The position numbers were made by a program, and so were the translations under genes. The notes below the pieces were generated by a model that searched no databases, was not told the origin of the DNA, and saw only the letters and a list, made by a program, of their open reading frames with translations. Shown one piece after another: positions 29,105-39,893 of a stretch of 64,000 nucleotides of DNA. This stretch comes from Cyrtodaria siliqua (taxonomy: Eukaryota; Mollusca; Bivalvia; Adapedonta; Hiatellidae): NCBI GenBank assembly GCA_037043455.1, contig JAWPHD010004485.1, positions 62,001 to 126,000 of the forward strand, read 5' to 3'. How positions within the stretch are numbered: position 1 is the first letter of the stretch; every line of letters begins with the position of its first letter.

Positions 29105-29260
29105 TTATAATAAAATACTAAAAAGGGGATCCCTTGGAAGCAACAGACACAAACAAGTTCTACTTTAAAGCCACAATAATGGGCTTGATGGTCCCAAAGT
29201 ACCAGTAAGTAATAACTCTGCTGATCCACTAAACAAACGCTAGTGTGACTTTTGATTTTT
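29105..29260 (-). repeat. Partial copy of an unclassified hairpin repeat family
   Basis: The segment has CAACAGACACAAACAAG, a degraded CTACTTTAAAGCCAC, CCCAAAGTACCAGTAAGTAATAAC in pieces, and CACTAAACAAACGCTAGTG. These are the order and landmarks of the family seen better at 44186-44450, with an internal deletion. Confidence 0.55.
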
Positions 29261-29782
29261 CATTTCTTCTACAGAAAAACAGGCTTTATTGAAAAATCGG
29301 GGAATCCTGTTTCACGCAGTAATGTTAATACTTTGCTCATAAAACGGAGTTAGTCCAGATTAATGCTTTATATAAAACTCTTTAAAAACAATATATTATT
29401 TGGCAATGTTGCAGGGACTGCTTACTTTTAACAGACACACTGGAGCCAAATGTGATACTAATAAAAGAACATATCTGGTTGGAAGAGGTAAAACTGTACG
29501 CTGACATTTAGTTATGAAGGGAGAGTAAATATGTGAAAAAGATAACACAAACCCTACCTCAAAACCTAAAAGCTATAATCGATACTGCAGGATACAGTAT
29601 AAAGCAACTCCAAAGCTAATAAAAACAATGAATAAGGCTAAACAAATAAAATAAAATAAAAGGAGATATTTTGATCAAGGAAAGTAACACAAGTACTAAT
29701 AATAGAACATTGCTGGTGGGATGAAAGTAAACTTGTACGCTGACATGTATGATTAGTTATAAAGAGAGAGTCAAAGTCTCCC
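29261..29782. other. Intron spacer with a diverged direct repeat
   Basis: Two diverged copies of a segment of about 65 bp with AACTGTACGCTGACAT / AACTTGTACGCTGACAT occur at 29460-29527 and 29700-29772. I see no coding signal. Confidence 0.4.
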
Positions 29783-30210
29783 CGTGCTACGAATCATTTT
29801 ACTGGTCCTTTGGGACCAACGAGCCCAATATAGGTGGCTTTGAAGTAGAATACCGCTTAAGCCGGTGCTAGGGGCGTGAGAGGTGTTGCTTCTTTCATTA
29901 CTTCTCATGAACAGACTCAATAAAATCGAGTCTGCTGCTTTATTCTCTTAACTGTGTTTGTTGCTCACAAAGGATCACCTTTATCAGTATTTATTAACAT
30001 TCACACTAGCGTTCGTTTAGTGCAGTGTGGCGGTTGTAAAAAGTCTCCCCGTGCTACGAATCAGTAGTGTTATTTTACTGGTCCTTTGGGACCAGAGAGC
30101 CCAATATAGGTGGCTTTGAAGTAGAATACCGCTTAAGCCGAGTCTGCAGCTTTATTCTCTTAATTGTGTTTGCTGCTCACAAAGGATCACCTTTATCAGT
30201 ATTTATTTTA
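29783..30210 (+). repeat. Tandem pair of the hairpin repeat family
   Basis: Copy one (29783-30040) runs from AGTCTCCCCGTGCTACGAAT through GGACCAACGAGCCCAATA, GCTTAAGCCGGTGCTAGGGG and a hairpin (CAGACTC...GAGTCTG, near 29912-29933) to CACACTAGCGTTCGTTTAGTG. Copy two (30041-30205) restarts at AGTCTCCCCGTGCTACGAAT and lacks the hairpin segment. The orientation is opposite to the copies at 44186 and 46580. No ORF or transposase is seen. Confidence 0.7.
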
Positions 30211-30249
30211 ATTAGGTTATAATTTTTATGTTTTACTTGTTACATATTT

Positions 30250-32045
30250 GTGGTGATGCAATGGTGGCGTGGTATTGTACTTCACAAACAATGGTGGCGT
30301 GGTATTGTACTTAACAATGGTGGCGTGGTATTGTACTTAACAATGGTGGCGTGGTATTGTACTTAACAATGGTGAAGTGGTATTGTACTTAACAATGGTG
30401 GCGTGGTATTGTACTTAACAAACAATGGTGGCGTGGTATTGTACTTAACAATGGTGGCGTGGTATTGTAATTAACAATGGTGGTGTGGTATTGTACTTAA
30501 CAATGGTGGTGTGGTATTGTACTTCACAAACAATGGTGTTGTGGTATTGTACTTAACAATGAAGGCGTGGTATTGTACTTAACAATGGTGGCGAGGTATT
30601 GTACTTAACAATGGTGCGTGGTATTGTACTTAACAATGGTGGCGTGGTATTGTACTTAACAATGGTGATGTGGTATTGTACTTAACAATGGTGGCGTGGT
30701 ATTGTACTTCACAATGGTGGCGTGGTATTGTGCTTAACAATGGTGGCGTGGTATTGTACTTAACAAACAATGGTGGCGTGGTATTGTACTAAACAATGGT
30801 GGCGTGGTATTGTACTTAACAAACAATGGTAGCGTGGTATTGTAATTAACAATGGTGGCGTGGTATTGTACTTAACAAACAATGGTGGCGTGATATTGTA
30901 CTTCACAAACAATGGTGGCGTGGTATTGTACTTAACAAACAATGGTGGCGTGGTATTGTACTTCACAAACAATGGTGGCGTGGTATTGTACTTAACAAAC
31001 AATGGTGACGTAGTATTGTACTTCACAAACAATGGTGGCGTGGTATTGTACTTAACAAACAATGGTGGCGTGGTATTGTACTTAACAAACAATGGTGGCG
31101 TGGTATTGTACTTAACAATGGTGGCGTGGTATTGTACTTAACAAACAATGGTGGCGTGGTATTGTACTTAACAATGGTGACGTGGTATTGTATTAACAAT
31201 GGTGGCGTTGTATTGTACTTAACAATGGTTGCGTGGTATTGTACTTAACAATGGTGGCGTGGTATTGTACTTAACAATGGTGGCGTGGTATTGTAATTAA
31301 TAATGGTGTAGTGGTATTGTACTTAACAAACGATGGTGGCGTGGTTTTGTACTTCACAAACAATGGTAGCGTGGTATTGTACTTAACAAACAATGGTGGC
31401 GTGGTATTGTACTTAACAATGGTGGCGTGGTATTGTACTTAACAATCAATGGTGGCGTGGTATTGTACTTAACAATGGTGGCGTGGTATTGTACTTAACA
31501 AACAATGGTGGCGTGGTATTGTACTTAGCAAACAATGGTGGCGTGGTATTGTACTTAACAATGGTGGCGTGGTATTGTACTTAACAAACAATGGTGGCGT
31601 GGTATTGTACTTAACAATGGTGGCGTTGTATTGTATTTAACAAACAATGGTGGCGTGGTATTGTACTTAACAATGGTGGCGTGATATTGTACTTAACAAT
31701 GGTGGCGTGGTATTGTACTTAACAATGGTGGCGTGGTGTTGTACTTTACAATGGTGGCGTGGTATTGTACTTAACAATGGTGGCGTGGTATTGTACTTTA
31801 CAATGGTGGCGTGGTATTGTACTTAACACACAATGGTGGCGTATTATTGTACTTAACAATGTAGGCGTGGTATTGTACTTAACAAACAGTGTTGGCGTCG
31901 TATTGTACTTAACAATGGTGGCGTGGTATTGTACTTAACAAACAATGGTGGCGTGGTATTGTACTTAACAATGGTGGCGTGGTATTGTACTTAACAATGG
32001 TATTGTACTTAACAATGGTGCGTGGTATTGTACTTAACAAACACT
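30250..32045. repeat. Mixed 26/30-bp minisatellite
   Basis: The core is AATGGTGGCGTGGTATTGTA followed by CTTAAC. A 26-bp unit and a 30-bp unit with an added AACA are interspersed, and ACTTCACA versus ACTTAACA marks variants. The 30-bp runs (30860-31140) give open frames on both strands, which are incidental. It sits in the same intron as the 48-bp satellite. Confidence 0.95.
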
Positions 32046-32054
32046 TTAAGCGGA

Positions 32055-32645
32055 AATTCCCAGTTTGAAAACCTCATGGCATTGGTCACTTGTTCAAATA
32101 TCTATCATGTTTCAAGGATTAATTAACATTAAACATTGTATAAACTCAACTGAATGCTAATTGAAAACCTCATGGCATTAGTCACTTGTTCAAATATCTG
32201 TCATGTTTCAAGGATTAATTAACATTAAACATTGTATAAACTCAACTCAGTGCTAATTGAAAACCTCATGGCATTGGTCACTTATTCAAATATCTGTCAT
32301 GTTTCAAGGATTAATTAACATTAAACATTGTATAAACTCATTTCAGTACTACTTGAAAACCTCTTGGCATTGGCCACTTGTTCAAATATCTGTCATGTTT
32401 CAAGGATTAATTAACATTAAACAGTGCATAAACTCATTTCAATGCTACTTGAAAACGTCATGGCAATTGGTCACTTGTTCAAATATCTATCATGTTTCAA
32501 GGATAAATTAACATTAAACATTGTATAAACTCAACTCAATGCTACTTGAAAACCTCATGGCATTGGTCCCTTGTTCAAATATCTGTCATGTTTCAAGGAT
32601 TGATTAACATTAAACATTGTATAAACTCAACTCAATGCTACTTTT
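32055..32645. repeat. 96-bp minisatellite, about six units
   Basis: The period is 96 bp: TTGAAAACCTCATGGCATTG, then GTCACTTGTTCAAATATCTG, then TCATGTTTCAAGGATTAATT, then AACATTAAACATTGTATAAA, and an end varying around CTCAACTCAATGCTAC. It stops about 60 bp short of the PSI exon donor. The 32-codon repeated frame on the plus strand is incidental. Confidence 0.93.
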
Positions 32646-32702
32646 TATTTGACTGGCTATATATTAAACTCAACTTAATGCACTACTATTATTTTTATTT
32701 AC

Positions 32703-32881
32703 CGGGTTTGACATGTTGTCCTGGGAGCAGCCAGTGGCATTAAGGTAATCCAGCGTGTTACAGTGAGCATAGGTGGTCTTGCTATAATTCTGGTCTGCAC
32801 ACCATCCACAGAGTGGCGACGCAGCGATACATGTATCACAGGAAGGCACACCAACACAGGGATCCGCCGCTTGTCCATTAG
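32703..32881 (-). CDS. Integrin beta-like exon: PSI domain
   Basis: This 179-nt exon has acceptor TATGTTTATGCAG and donor CCCG followed by GTAAAT. It reads CT plus 59 codons; the first codon is completed by the G ending the signal-peptide exon. The peptide contains DPCVGVPSCDTCIAASPLCG and WCADQNYSKTTYAHC, ending GCSQDNMSNP. Seven cysteines and the CxxCIxxxPxCGWC core match the plexin-semaphorin-integrin domain at the N-terminus of integrin beta subunits. The exon ends in phase 0. In known integrins the first PSI cysteine pairs with one just before I-EGF1. A beta-I domain should follow the PSI but is not found. Confidence 0.88.
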
Positions 32882-33296
32882 CTGCATAAACATATTTACC
32901 AAGTATACTACATAGGCGTAGTAACGGGGGTGTGGGTGGAGGGGAGGAAACAGTAAATTAACAAATTAAATATTCACTTAGGCCATCCCTCTGGCTCCCC
33001 AACATCTGAAACGTTTCTAAGCCACTGTACTAATAAGAGATCTGCATGTCCGAACTGATACATGTACGTTATAAATAAGCAATACTGATACATCATCTTA
33101 AATTTAGCTCCTGTTTGAACTATTTCAGAATGTTTTTTTAAATGTCATTGAAGATATCCCTTATGAAAGTCGGGACGCCCAAACCCCTCTCCCTAAATGC
33201 ACGTGTAACGTAAATGCAGTCGTGGAGCCCTTTTGTACGTTTTTTACGCATTCTCAATGCCGAACAGTAGCTTTTTATTCGTTTTTTGAAAGCTTT

Positions 33297-34240
33297 TTGT
33301 CGAGTTGAGGACTTTAATATTTGTATTTGTATAACTAAAACGCTAATCCACAAGTACTAAAGAAAAAAACATTATCGTAACCCTAATCTGCTTTTAAAAT
33401 ATAAAAGTAATTTAAGAACTCTTCTTCGAAAAGGACTATCAAAACCTGACTGTTTATGGTGCCGTGATTTACAAACATGATTACTACAACCTTTATTAAA
33501 CTTGTTTTAACAAAAGAGGTTATGACCCTATCAGTTTCCAACGCACTGCATGTTTAGTGGTTGACCTGTAAATTCTTCTCCACTATGCTTTTCTCTTTGA
33601 TTGTGCGAAGACTGGACAGATTGTGGACCCTATGATGACGTCTATCTAAATCCTGAAAGGACGGTAATGTTTGATGTTTTTCTGAAAATCTTGACTTGTC
33701 TTACCTTTAATGGGTTATTCTCTCGTTTCTCTGGCATCTGCCAAGTCAGTGAACACTTGCTTTGTGAATGTATAGACGTTTGTTTTATATTCGTATAAAT
33801 ACATGTTCATCCTTGTACTATATGCATTATGCCAAATGTTAGAGGATATAGACTGACCGGAAATTCTAAATGTATTAGGATGAACATAGCGCCCATTTGC
33901 AACTGACCCTTCAAAAGTGGTAACCCTATTGTCAACCCTGTCAACCTTTATGGGTTTGTGATGTCTCTACTTTGCCTCTTATTTATCCTTCTTTTCGTTG
34001 TTTGTTTGGATGTGTGATTTTGGTTGACGGTGGTCCTTGAATGCTACATTACTGTTTGACGTTTATATCGAAATTGTTGGTGCACCTTAAAACCTGACCT
34101 TTCCAAGGCGGTACCCCTAGTGTCAAACAGTTTGTGTTGGTGTTGTCGCACACTTCGCTTCTATTGTTCATTGTAATTATTGTTTTTTTTTAATGCATTT
34201 TTAGTTGACTGTTTTCTGCGAATGCTGTTCATTTCCTGTT
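33297..34240 (+). mobile_element. Decayed Naiad-like fragment in integrin intron 1
   Basis: It begins near GTCGAGTTGAGGACTTTAAT, encoding VEDFNI, and continues with the conserved NLRTLLRKGLS-type segment near 33410-33450, then the C-terminal DPMMT region (33628-33645) and 3' untranslated sequence. Stops and indels are frequent. The 3' region looks partly duplicated: CTTTCCAAGGCGGTACCCC (34108) follows an earlier tail near 34050. The intron lies in a minus-strand gene, so the insertion is antisense to it. Confidence 0.65.
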
Positions 34241-34364
34241 CGTCTTTAATACCAAGCGTGAAAACAAACAACAATTACAAGTATATGCCATCACAAACAT
34301 AAACGTGCCGACAATAGAGATACCGCACATAATGCACACAGAATATATTTATTATAAAACTTAC

Positions 34365-34428
34365 CTTGAGAATAGATACCGGCCAAAACACCAATGATAC
34401 ACGTCACTATTCGTTCTTTCGTCATGAT
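34365..34428 (-). CDS. Integrin beta-like exon: start codon and signal peptide
   Basis: ATG is at 34425-34423. Twenty codons follow (MTKERIV, then a hydrophobic stretch TCIIGVLAGIYSQ) and one further base before GTAAGT. A short charged N-terminus and a hydrophobic core of about 11 residues form a plausible signal peptide. A consensus acceptor (ATTTCTTTTTTAG) lies three bases upstream of the ATG, so a separate 5' untranslated exon must exist at higher coordinates. Joined to the PSI exon, the split codon becomes Ala. The start is chosen because it is the only ATG between the acceptor and the donor. Confidence 0.78.
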
Positions 34429-34796
34429 CTAAAAAAGAAATGTAGGAAATGTAGGAAAGTTTGAGCTTCGAATTTCATAATTCAGTGCTGTGGCAAAGTG
34501 TTTAACTTTTGGATCCTTTGACATATTTGCCAGAGGCAACATGAAATATAAAACACGCATTGTAGAGGCAGCAGTGTATCCAAAATGTTTACAAACATTA
34601 CAAAACTTAGGTATGGAAAGCTGGCACTGTGGAAACAATGTGTAAGTTAAGTACTCTATCTAACTGTTTTATTGTGATTACGAGTCCAGCAAACATATGT
34701 AGAGATCTATCCATACGTATTTACTTGAAATTATCGCCTTTTAGTTCTGTTTATCTGTGATGACTCAAATTCCCGTGAATTATCACGCGCAGAAAG

Positions 34797-35192
34797 GTGG
34801 TGGTTTATACTCCCATTCAAAAGACGGGCATGTTTTCACATTACATTGCCAACTTACGGTACAGGTACAGAGCCAGAGGTGGTGGTTTATACTCTCATTC
34901 AAAAGACGGGCATGCTTTCACATTGCATTGCCAATTTACGGTACAGGTACAGGTACAGAAATGGTGGTTATACTCCCATTCAAAAGACGGGCATGCTTTC
35001 ACATTACATTGCCAACTTACGGTACAGGTACAGAGCCAGATGTGGTGCTTTATACTCTCATTCAAAAGACGGGCATGCTTTCACATTATATTGCCAACTT
35101 ACGGTACAGGTACAGAGCCAGAGGTGGTGGTGATACTCCCACCAAAAGACGGGCATGCTGCCAACTTACGGTACAGGTACAGAGGAAGTGAA
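34797..35192. repeat. 81-82-bp tandem repeat, five units
   Basis: CAAAAGACGGGCATG recurs at 34818, 34900, 34981, 35063 and 35143. The unit also carries CCAACTTACGGTACAGGTAC and CCAGAGGTGGTGGT. It lies upstream of the signal-peptide exon, presumably within the first, untranslated-exon intron. Overlapping frames in all three plus phases are incidental. Confidence 0.92.
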
Positions 35193-35609
35193 GGCCAGTC
35201 CTGAAATTAAACCGAGGCAAATCCCTTCCTAGCGGGGTCTGAGGACATGACCCCTGGAAAGATGTTGATTTCTACATTCATTTCCTGCGTTTTAATGCAT
35301 TCCGAGCCAAAATTTCAATTTTAGGTTAGACAATTATTTTCTATGTATGTGATAGTATTTCATATTTAATAAACAATACCAACTTCAATGTTTGGATGAC
35401 CAACCGAGGCAGTTAAACGAGGCAACTTTAAACGAGGCAACTGCCTCGGTGAGTTGCCTCGGTGCCTCTGCGTAGCTACAGGCATGGAAATGCATTTCAA
35501 ACATTAGACTGGAGTGTTTACTCTATCGCACAGTTTTAACCATATGACATGTATGACATATTGGTCTATTTCAATATAAAGTTATGCCATTTGGAATGAA
35601 AATCTCTCA
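35193..35609. other. Spacer with GAGGCAAC palindrome cluster and an inverted gypsy RT scrap
   Basis: Positions 35400-35470 hold several copies of GAGGCAACT and its complement (AACGAGGCAACTGCCTCGGT), which can fold. At about 35566-35605 the plus strand encodes FQYKVMPFGMK, the conserved Ty3/gypsy reverse-transcriptase VMPFG block. This is opposite in orientation to the main element beginning at 35741, so the RT has been rearranged here. Confidence 0.45.
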
Positions 35610-35745
35610 CAAATATATGGTTGACAATAGGGGTACCGCTTGGAATGGTTGACCATAGCCTTGGAACGGTCAGTGGCAGAAACGTCTCAAGGGTTTAAAC
35701 CAGGTTCTAGAGAGCCCCAAATATCACTCTTACCCTATTGTCAAC
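35610..35745 (-). mobile_element. Naiad-like 3' untranslated fragment
   Basis: Contains TTGGAACGGTCAGTGGCA, GGTTTAAACCAGGTTCTAG and TACCCTATTGTCA, all landmarks of the family 3' region in antisense. It truncates the gypsy-type RT frame at 35741. Confidence 0.6.
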
Positions 35746-36300
35746 TCAGTAAAACGGGACTGTGGATGATAGTGTTGACTTTTCTATAGTCAGTACACAT
35801 CCGGTATGCATTATCCGGTTTTGATACAAGAATACATGGTGAACTCCAGTCACTTTTACTTGGTTCAATGAAATCATTGTCCAATAAGTATTGAATTTCT
35901 TCTTTGAGATATTGTTGTTTAGAAAGATTCATTCCAGATGGATGCTGTTTTATTGGAGTAGAACATCGACATCATGATACATTTTATCTTCAGTTCTTGT
36001 TGGAACATCAGAAAATAAATGCTCATTTTCATGTATTAACTGTTTCAGCTCATGTCTCTGCGATGGATGTGACAGTTTCTCGTCAAGATTTTTTTAAAAT
36101 GACACTGCTTTGTAATTTCGCTAAACCAGGATCATTTTTGTCAAACTGTTCATTCTCATTCTGTAATCCATCACTGGAATTTTCAAGTGGGACAGAGCAA
36201 ATTACATTAACTAAATGTGAAGAAAGGCTATGTCTGTCAATGCATTCTTTAACATATTGGTATGACAACGTTAACGTTGCTTTCGCCTTCCAGGTGTATT
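35741..36300 (-). pseudogene. Ty3/gypsy (Gmr1-like) linker and reverse-transcriptase N-terminus
   Basis: Positions 36300-36083 give a linker (YVKECIDRHSLSSHLVN onward). Positions 35932-35741 encode NLSKQQYLKEEIQYLLDNDF, then IEPSKSDWSSPCILVSKPDN and YRMCTDYRKVN. The P-S-x-S-x-W-x-S-P block and D-Y-R-K-V-N are the first reverse-transcriptase motifs of Ty3/gypsy elements. Intervening codons contain stops and frameshifts, and the catalytic YxDD region is absent because a Naiad fragment interrupts at 35745. The RT lies downstream of integrase in transcriptional order, which is unusual for Ty3/gypsy and characteristic of Gmr1-like elements. Confidence 0.75.
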
Positions 36301-36443
36301 GATAATATAATTTAAATCACTGATCATTTTCTCAACTGAATAAGGACCGTGATACCTAGCTTGTAAAGGGTTTTTAGGAATAGGTAATAAAGCAAGAACT
36401 TTATCACCAGGTTTGAAATTAATTTCTTTCTTTAGCAGTCAAA

Positions 36444-37361
36444 TCAAATGAGATTAGACTGAGCCACCTCACAAGCTTTTGACAGTTTATGTCTAAAATC
36501 AGAAACGTACTGTAGAAGATTCAAAAAAGTTTCTTCTTCTGAGAGAATTGTCTCTTTAAGTAACTTAAATGGTCCACGAACAGTGTGACCAAAAACTAGT
36601 TTAAATGGGATGAAACCCAGAGATTCTTGAATACTCTCTAACGGCGTAAAGCAACAAGTGTATTCCGTCATCCCAGTCCTTATTGGTGTCAAAACAATAC
36701 GACCTAATTATGTTTTTCAGTGTCTGATGTAATCTTTCTAGAGAACCTTGACTCTCCAGATGATAAGCCGAATAATTAAACTGTTGAATGCCTAACTCAT
36801 GCATGACCTGTTGAAATATACCAGACATGAAATTTGACCCTTGATTAGACTGGAGATATTTTGGAAGGCCAATCAATGTGAAAAACTTGACCAGAGCCTT
36901 CACAATAGACTTTGTCTTAATATTCCTAAGTAGAATAGCTTCAGGAAATCTTGTTGACGCACACATAATCGTCAACAGATATTGATTACCAGACTTGGTC
37001 TTAGGCAAGGGGCCCACCCAGTCCACGATTATTCTACTAAAAGGTTCTTCAAATGCTGGAATGGATTGAAGACGGGCTTTTGAAATCGTCAGATTGGGGT
37101 TTCCTACCATTTGACATGTATGATAAGACCTACAGTATTGTGAAACATCCTTTTTGATTTTTGGCCAATAAAAATAACACAACATCTTGTGATATGTCTT
37201 ACTGACACCTAAATGACATATGAGTTTCATTGGCTAAACTGAGAATTTCCTGACGATATGAACTAGGAACCACAATTTGGTAATTGACAGTCCATTCATC
37301 ATCAGCGGGGACATCAGACGGTCGCCATTTTTAGTAAAATAGCAAACTGGCTTTCGTCGTT
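36444..37361 (-). pseudogene. Ty3/gypsy (Gmr1-like) integrase, broken
   Basis: A 209-codon frame (36601-37230) has the zinc-binding HLGVSKTYHKM and CRSYHTCQ segments. The core then shows IIVDWVGPLPK, LQSNQGSNFMSG and HLESQGSLERLHQTLK. The DDE triad is recognisable, but the second Asp is Asn in SNQGSNF. The C-terminal part (FIPFKLVFGHTVRGPFKLL) continues in another frame at 36444-36692, so a frameshift lies near 36640. Upstream of 37230, codons for VCYFTKNG and PADDEWTVNYQIVVPSSYR appear in two frames, showing further indels. The 5' side is cut at 37361 by a Naiad insertion; protease resumes at 38717. Confidence 0.85.
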
Positions 37362-38717
37362 TATAGACAAATTGTTGGTATCCCTAAGGGTACGAATTGT
37401 GCACCACTTGTCGCAGATTTGTTTTTATTTTGCTATGAAAGGGATTTCATGTTGAGTCTTTCACTAGATACCCAGGCAGATGTTATTGAAGCTTTTAATG
37501 ACACCTCTCGGTATCTGGATGACATACTGATCATTGACAATACTTTCTTTCCAACTATGGTTGATAATATTTATCCTAAAGAACTTCAGCTTAATAAAGC
37601 TAATATATCTGATAATAACGCTTCTTTTCTTAATTTAGATCTCTCGAATGAAAATGGTGAAATAATTAGCAAAATCTATGACAAGAGAGCTGATTTTAAT
37701 TTTGACATTGTTAATTACCCCCACTTGGATGGGGATGTTCCCCGAGCAACTTCTTATGGGGTGTATGTGTCTCAACTTATTCGTTTTTCAAGAGCTTGTA
37801 CTCGAGTTGAGGACTTTAATATTCGTAATCTTTGTATAACTAAAAAGCTACTCAATCAGAGTTACCGTTACCATAAACTTCGTAAAACCTTTGCAAAATT
37901 TTATTATCGTAACCCTGATCTTCTATCCAAATATAAAAGTAATTTAAGAACTCTTCTGCGACAAGGACTATCACAACCTGACGTCTATGGTGATGCGATT
38001 TATAAACTTCGTAAGATTCTTGGTCATGATCACTTTCATACTATCTTTGTTAAACATGTTTAAAGGTTTATCAAAAGAGGGTATGACACTATCATTTTGC
38101 AACGTACTGCATGCTTGGTGGTGGACCCTTTTACAGTTCGCCACTATGTGATTTCCTCCTTAATTGTACGATGAACGGACAGGCTGTGGACCCTATGATG
38201 ATGCCTACCTAAAGCCCATTGGGACGGTGGCGTTTGATGTTTGTCTATGATCTTTCCTGTAGTGCCCTTAATGGTTTATTCTCTTGTTGCTGCTCTGGCT
38301 TCTGCCAAGTCACTGAGTACCTTCATTGTGGCTTTCTATGCTATTGTATTTTTTGTATTATATTTACACGAGCATATTTGTGTTTTACTTTTATTGCCTA
38401 TTGATGCTGCCTTGTTGGTTAGAGATTAGATCATGGCGGGGATTCTTTATTTACACTGTCCTGTTTTAATGGGATGACAGTAGGGTAAGTGTGAGATTTG
38501 GTGCACCCAAGAACCTGTTTAAACCCCCAGTGGTCTTTGTTGCCACCTACCGTTCCAAGGCGGTAGACCTATTGTCAACCCTTTTGTGTTTGTGATGTCC
38601 TTTGCAGTTTTTATTACTTTTGCCTTCTCGTTTGTCTGTTTGCATGTTTGTTTTTGTGTTTTGTGGTTGACTGTCGTCCTTGAATGCTGCTTTCCCTGTC
38701 CGATATTTTTATCTTTC
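37361..38717 (+). mobile_element. Naiad-like retroelement fragment inside the gypsy element
   Basis: A 5'-truncated copy. Positions 37362-38063 encode about 230 residues of reverse transcriptase: RQIVGIPKGTNCAPLVADLF, the YLDD active-site motif (SRYLDDILI), ATSYGVYVSQLIRFSRAC and LLSKYKSNLRTLLRQGLSQP. A TAA stops the frame within the HV-KRFIKRG region. The normally conserved GIPMG is GIPKG here. The remaining C-terminus is frameshifted, then the 3' untranslated region runs to about 38717. It separates protease from integrase of the minus-strand gypsy element, so it inserted after that element. It is the longest uninterrupted RT reading frame of the family in this window. Confidence 0.85.
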
Positions 38718-39572
38718 TTCACTAACGGCCCTAACAAATAAGGTAGAACTCTCAGGATCTCTATGCTGTTTACTTATATTTTGTGATCTCGATAGTTTGT
38801 CATGATCTTTGTCATTCAAACTAATAGAAGGAGAATAATCCGGTAAGTGAATGTTATTTTCACTGTAGTCTGTCTGAGATTTAGATGGGCTAATATTAAA
38901 AGATTTGTTAACCTCTGTATTATATGACCGACCAATAAAAGTATCAGCCAAACAAATGTCAGAAGAAAGATCATTCTCAATGGCTCCTTTTGTAATAGCT
39001 CGAGTAACTGCACAAGCCGGATACAAATCAGGTATTTCCTGTTCAACGAGATCAGGGGATTGATCCAAAGAAGGCTTGTCAGATACAAGTGGATTAACCA
39101 CGACCTTATCTCCAGCAAGGTCATTGCCTAGTAACAAATGGACACATTCAAATGGCAAAGAAGACCTTATTCCCACAGCCACAGGTCCAGTAACCAAATA
39201 TGATGACAAATACATATTATGAAAAGTGACCGTCGAATAACCGCACTCTACTCCTTGATTAAGTACATAAGTACCAAAATAAGTCTTCTCAGAAAAAAGC
39301 AGCGTATCTGCTAATACGAGTATAAGAGATTGAGAAGCTCCTGTGTCACGCAATATTTTAATAGGGATAATTTTGGTTGAATCACCAATAAATGATATAC
39401 AACCTTCAGACATGAATGGTTCATAAGTCTCTATAATATAATCAGACTGGGGTTTGGACCTTAAAAAGGTGAGACCAGTAGGTTTTATATCCTCGTTTTG
39501 TTGTTGCTTCCTTTTCAAAGTAAAGCACTCAGAAATGAGGCGACCTTTCTTTTTGCAATATTTGCAAGTAAT
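38717..39572 (-). pseudogene. Ty3/gypsy gag zinc knuckle and aspartic protease
   Basis: Reading leftward from 39566, CKYCKKKGRLISEC is a CCHC-type knuckle with the His replaced by Arg. In the same frame follow FEPFMSEG-like sequence (ETYEPFMSEGCISFIG) and ILRDTGASQSLIL, whose DTGA is the retropepsin active site, then VHLLLGNDLAG (the protease flap/C-terminal GNDxAG block) and CAVTRA. The frame ends against the Naiad insertion at 38717 after SSTLFVRAVSEER. The protein would cleave the Gag-Pol polyprotein. The context, gag at higher coordinates and integrase at lower ones, fixes the element's minus orientation. Confidence 0.85.
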
Positions 39573-39646
39573 TTGGAATAAGGATTTTGATCAATATTCT
39601 CATTAGTTGCTTGATGTTTAGAAGTACTTAATGTACCAGATTGAGA

Positions 39647-39884
39647 TTAATGGTTAACGACGTTGCGTTGTAAACCTTCGCCTCTCAGCCTTGTGGGTTC
39701 GAATCCCACTGGCAGCTCGCCTTGTAAATGAGGAAGTGTCGATTCTTACTGATGGTGCGTGGTGTACAGTACTGGTTCTACCCAGGAAAAGTGGGTGGTC
39801 TGCCTCCATCACAAAAACAAGAGGGCCATCATATATAACCTTACATGTGTTGGAAATGGTAAAATATCATACATACAACAAACC
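39647..39884 (+). mobile_element. tRNA-derived SINE (MetaSINE-like)
   Basis: A tRNA-like head has A-box TGGTTAACGACG and B-box GGGTTCGAATCCCAC. A central core, GTACTGGTTCTACCCAGGAA, is shared with the SINE at 48336, and an A-rich 3' part follows. The 8-bp repeat GATTGAGA at 39639-39646 and 39885-39892 is a clean target-site duplication. It inserted between the gag and zinc-knuckle regions of the gypsy element. The shared core suggests the Meta-domain SINEs of molluscs; this family name is from memory. Confidence 0.8.
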
Positions 39885-39893
39885 GATTGAGAG

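Noticed and set aside
30760..31141. Overlapping open frames on both strands with ten-residue repeats
   Set aside because: By-product of the 30-bp minisatellite units.
34757..35204. Three overlapping plus-strand frames of 95-144 codons
   Set aside because: All come from the five-unit 81-82-bp repeat; frame shifts between units match unit length changes, not coding constraint.
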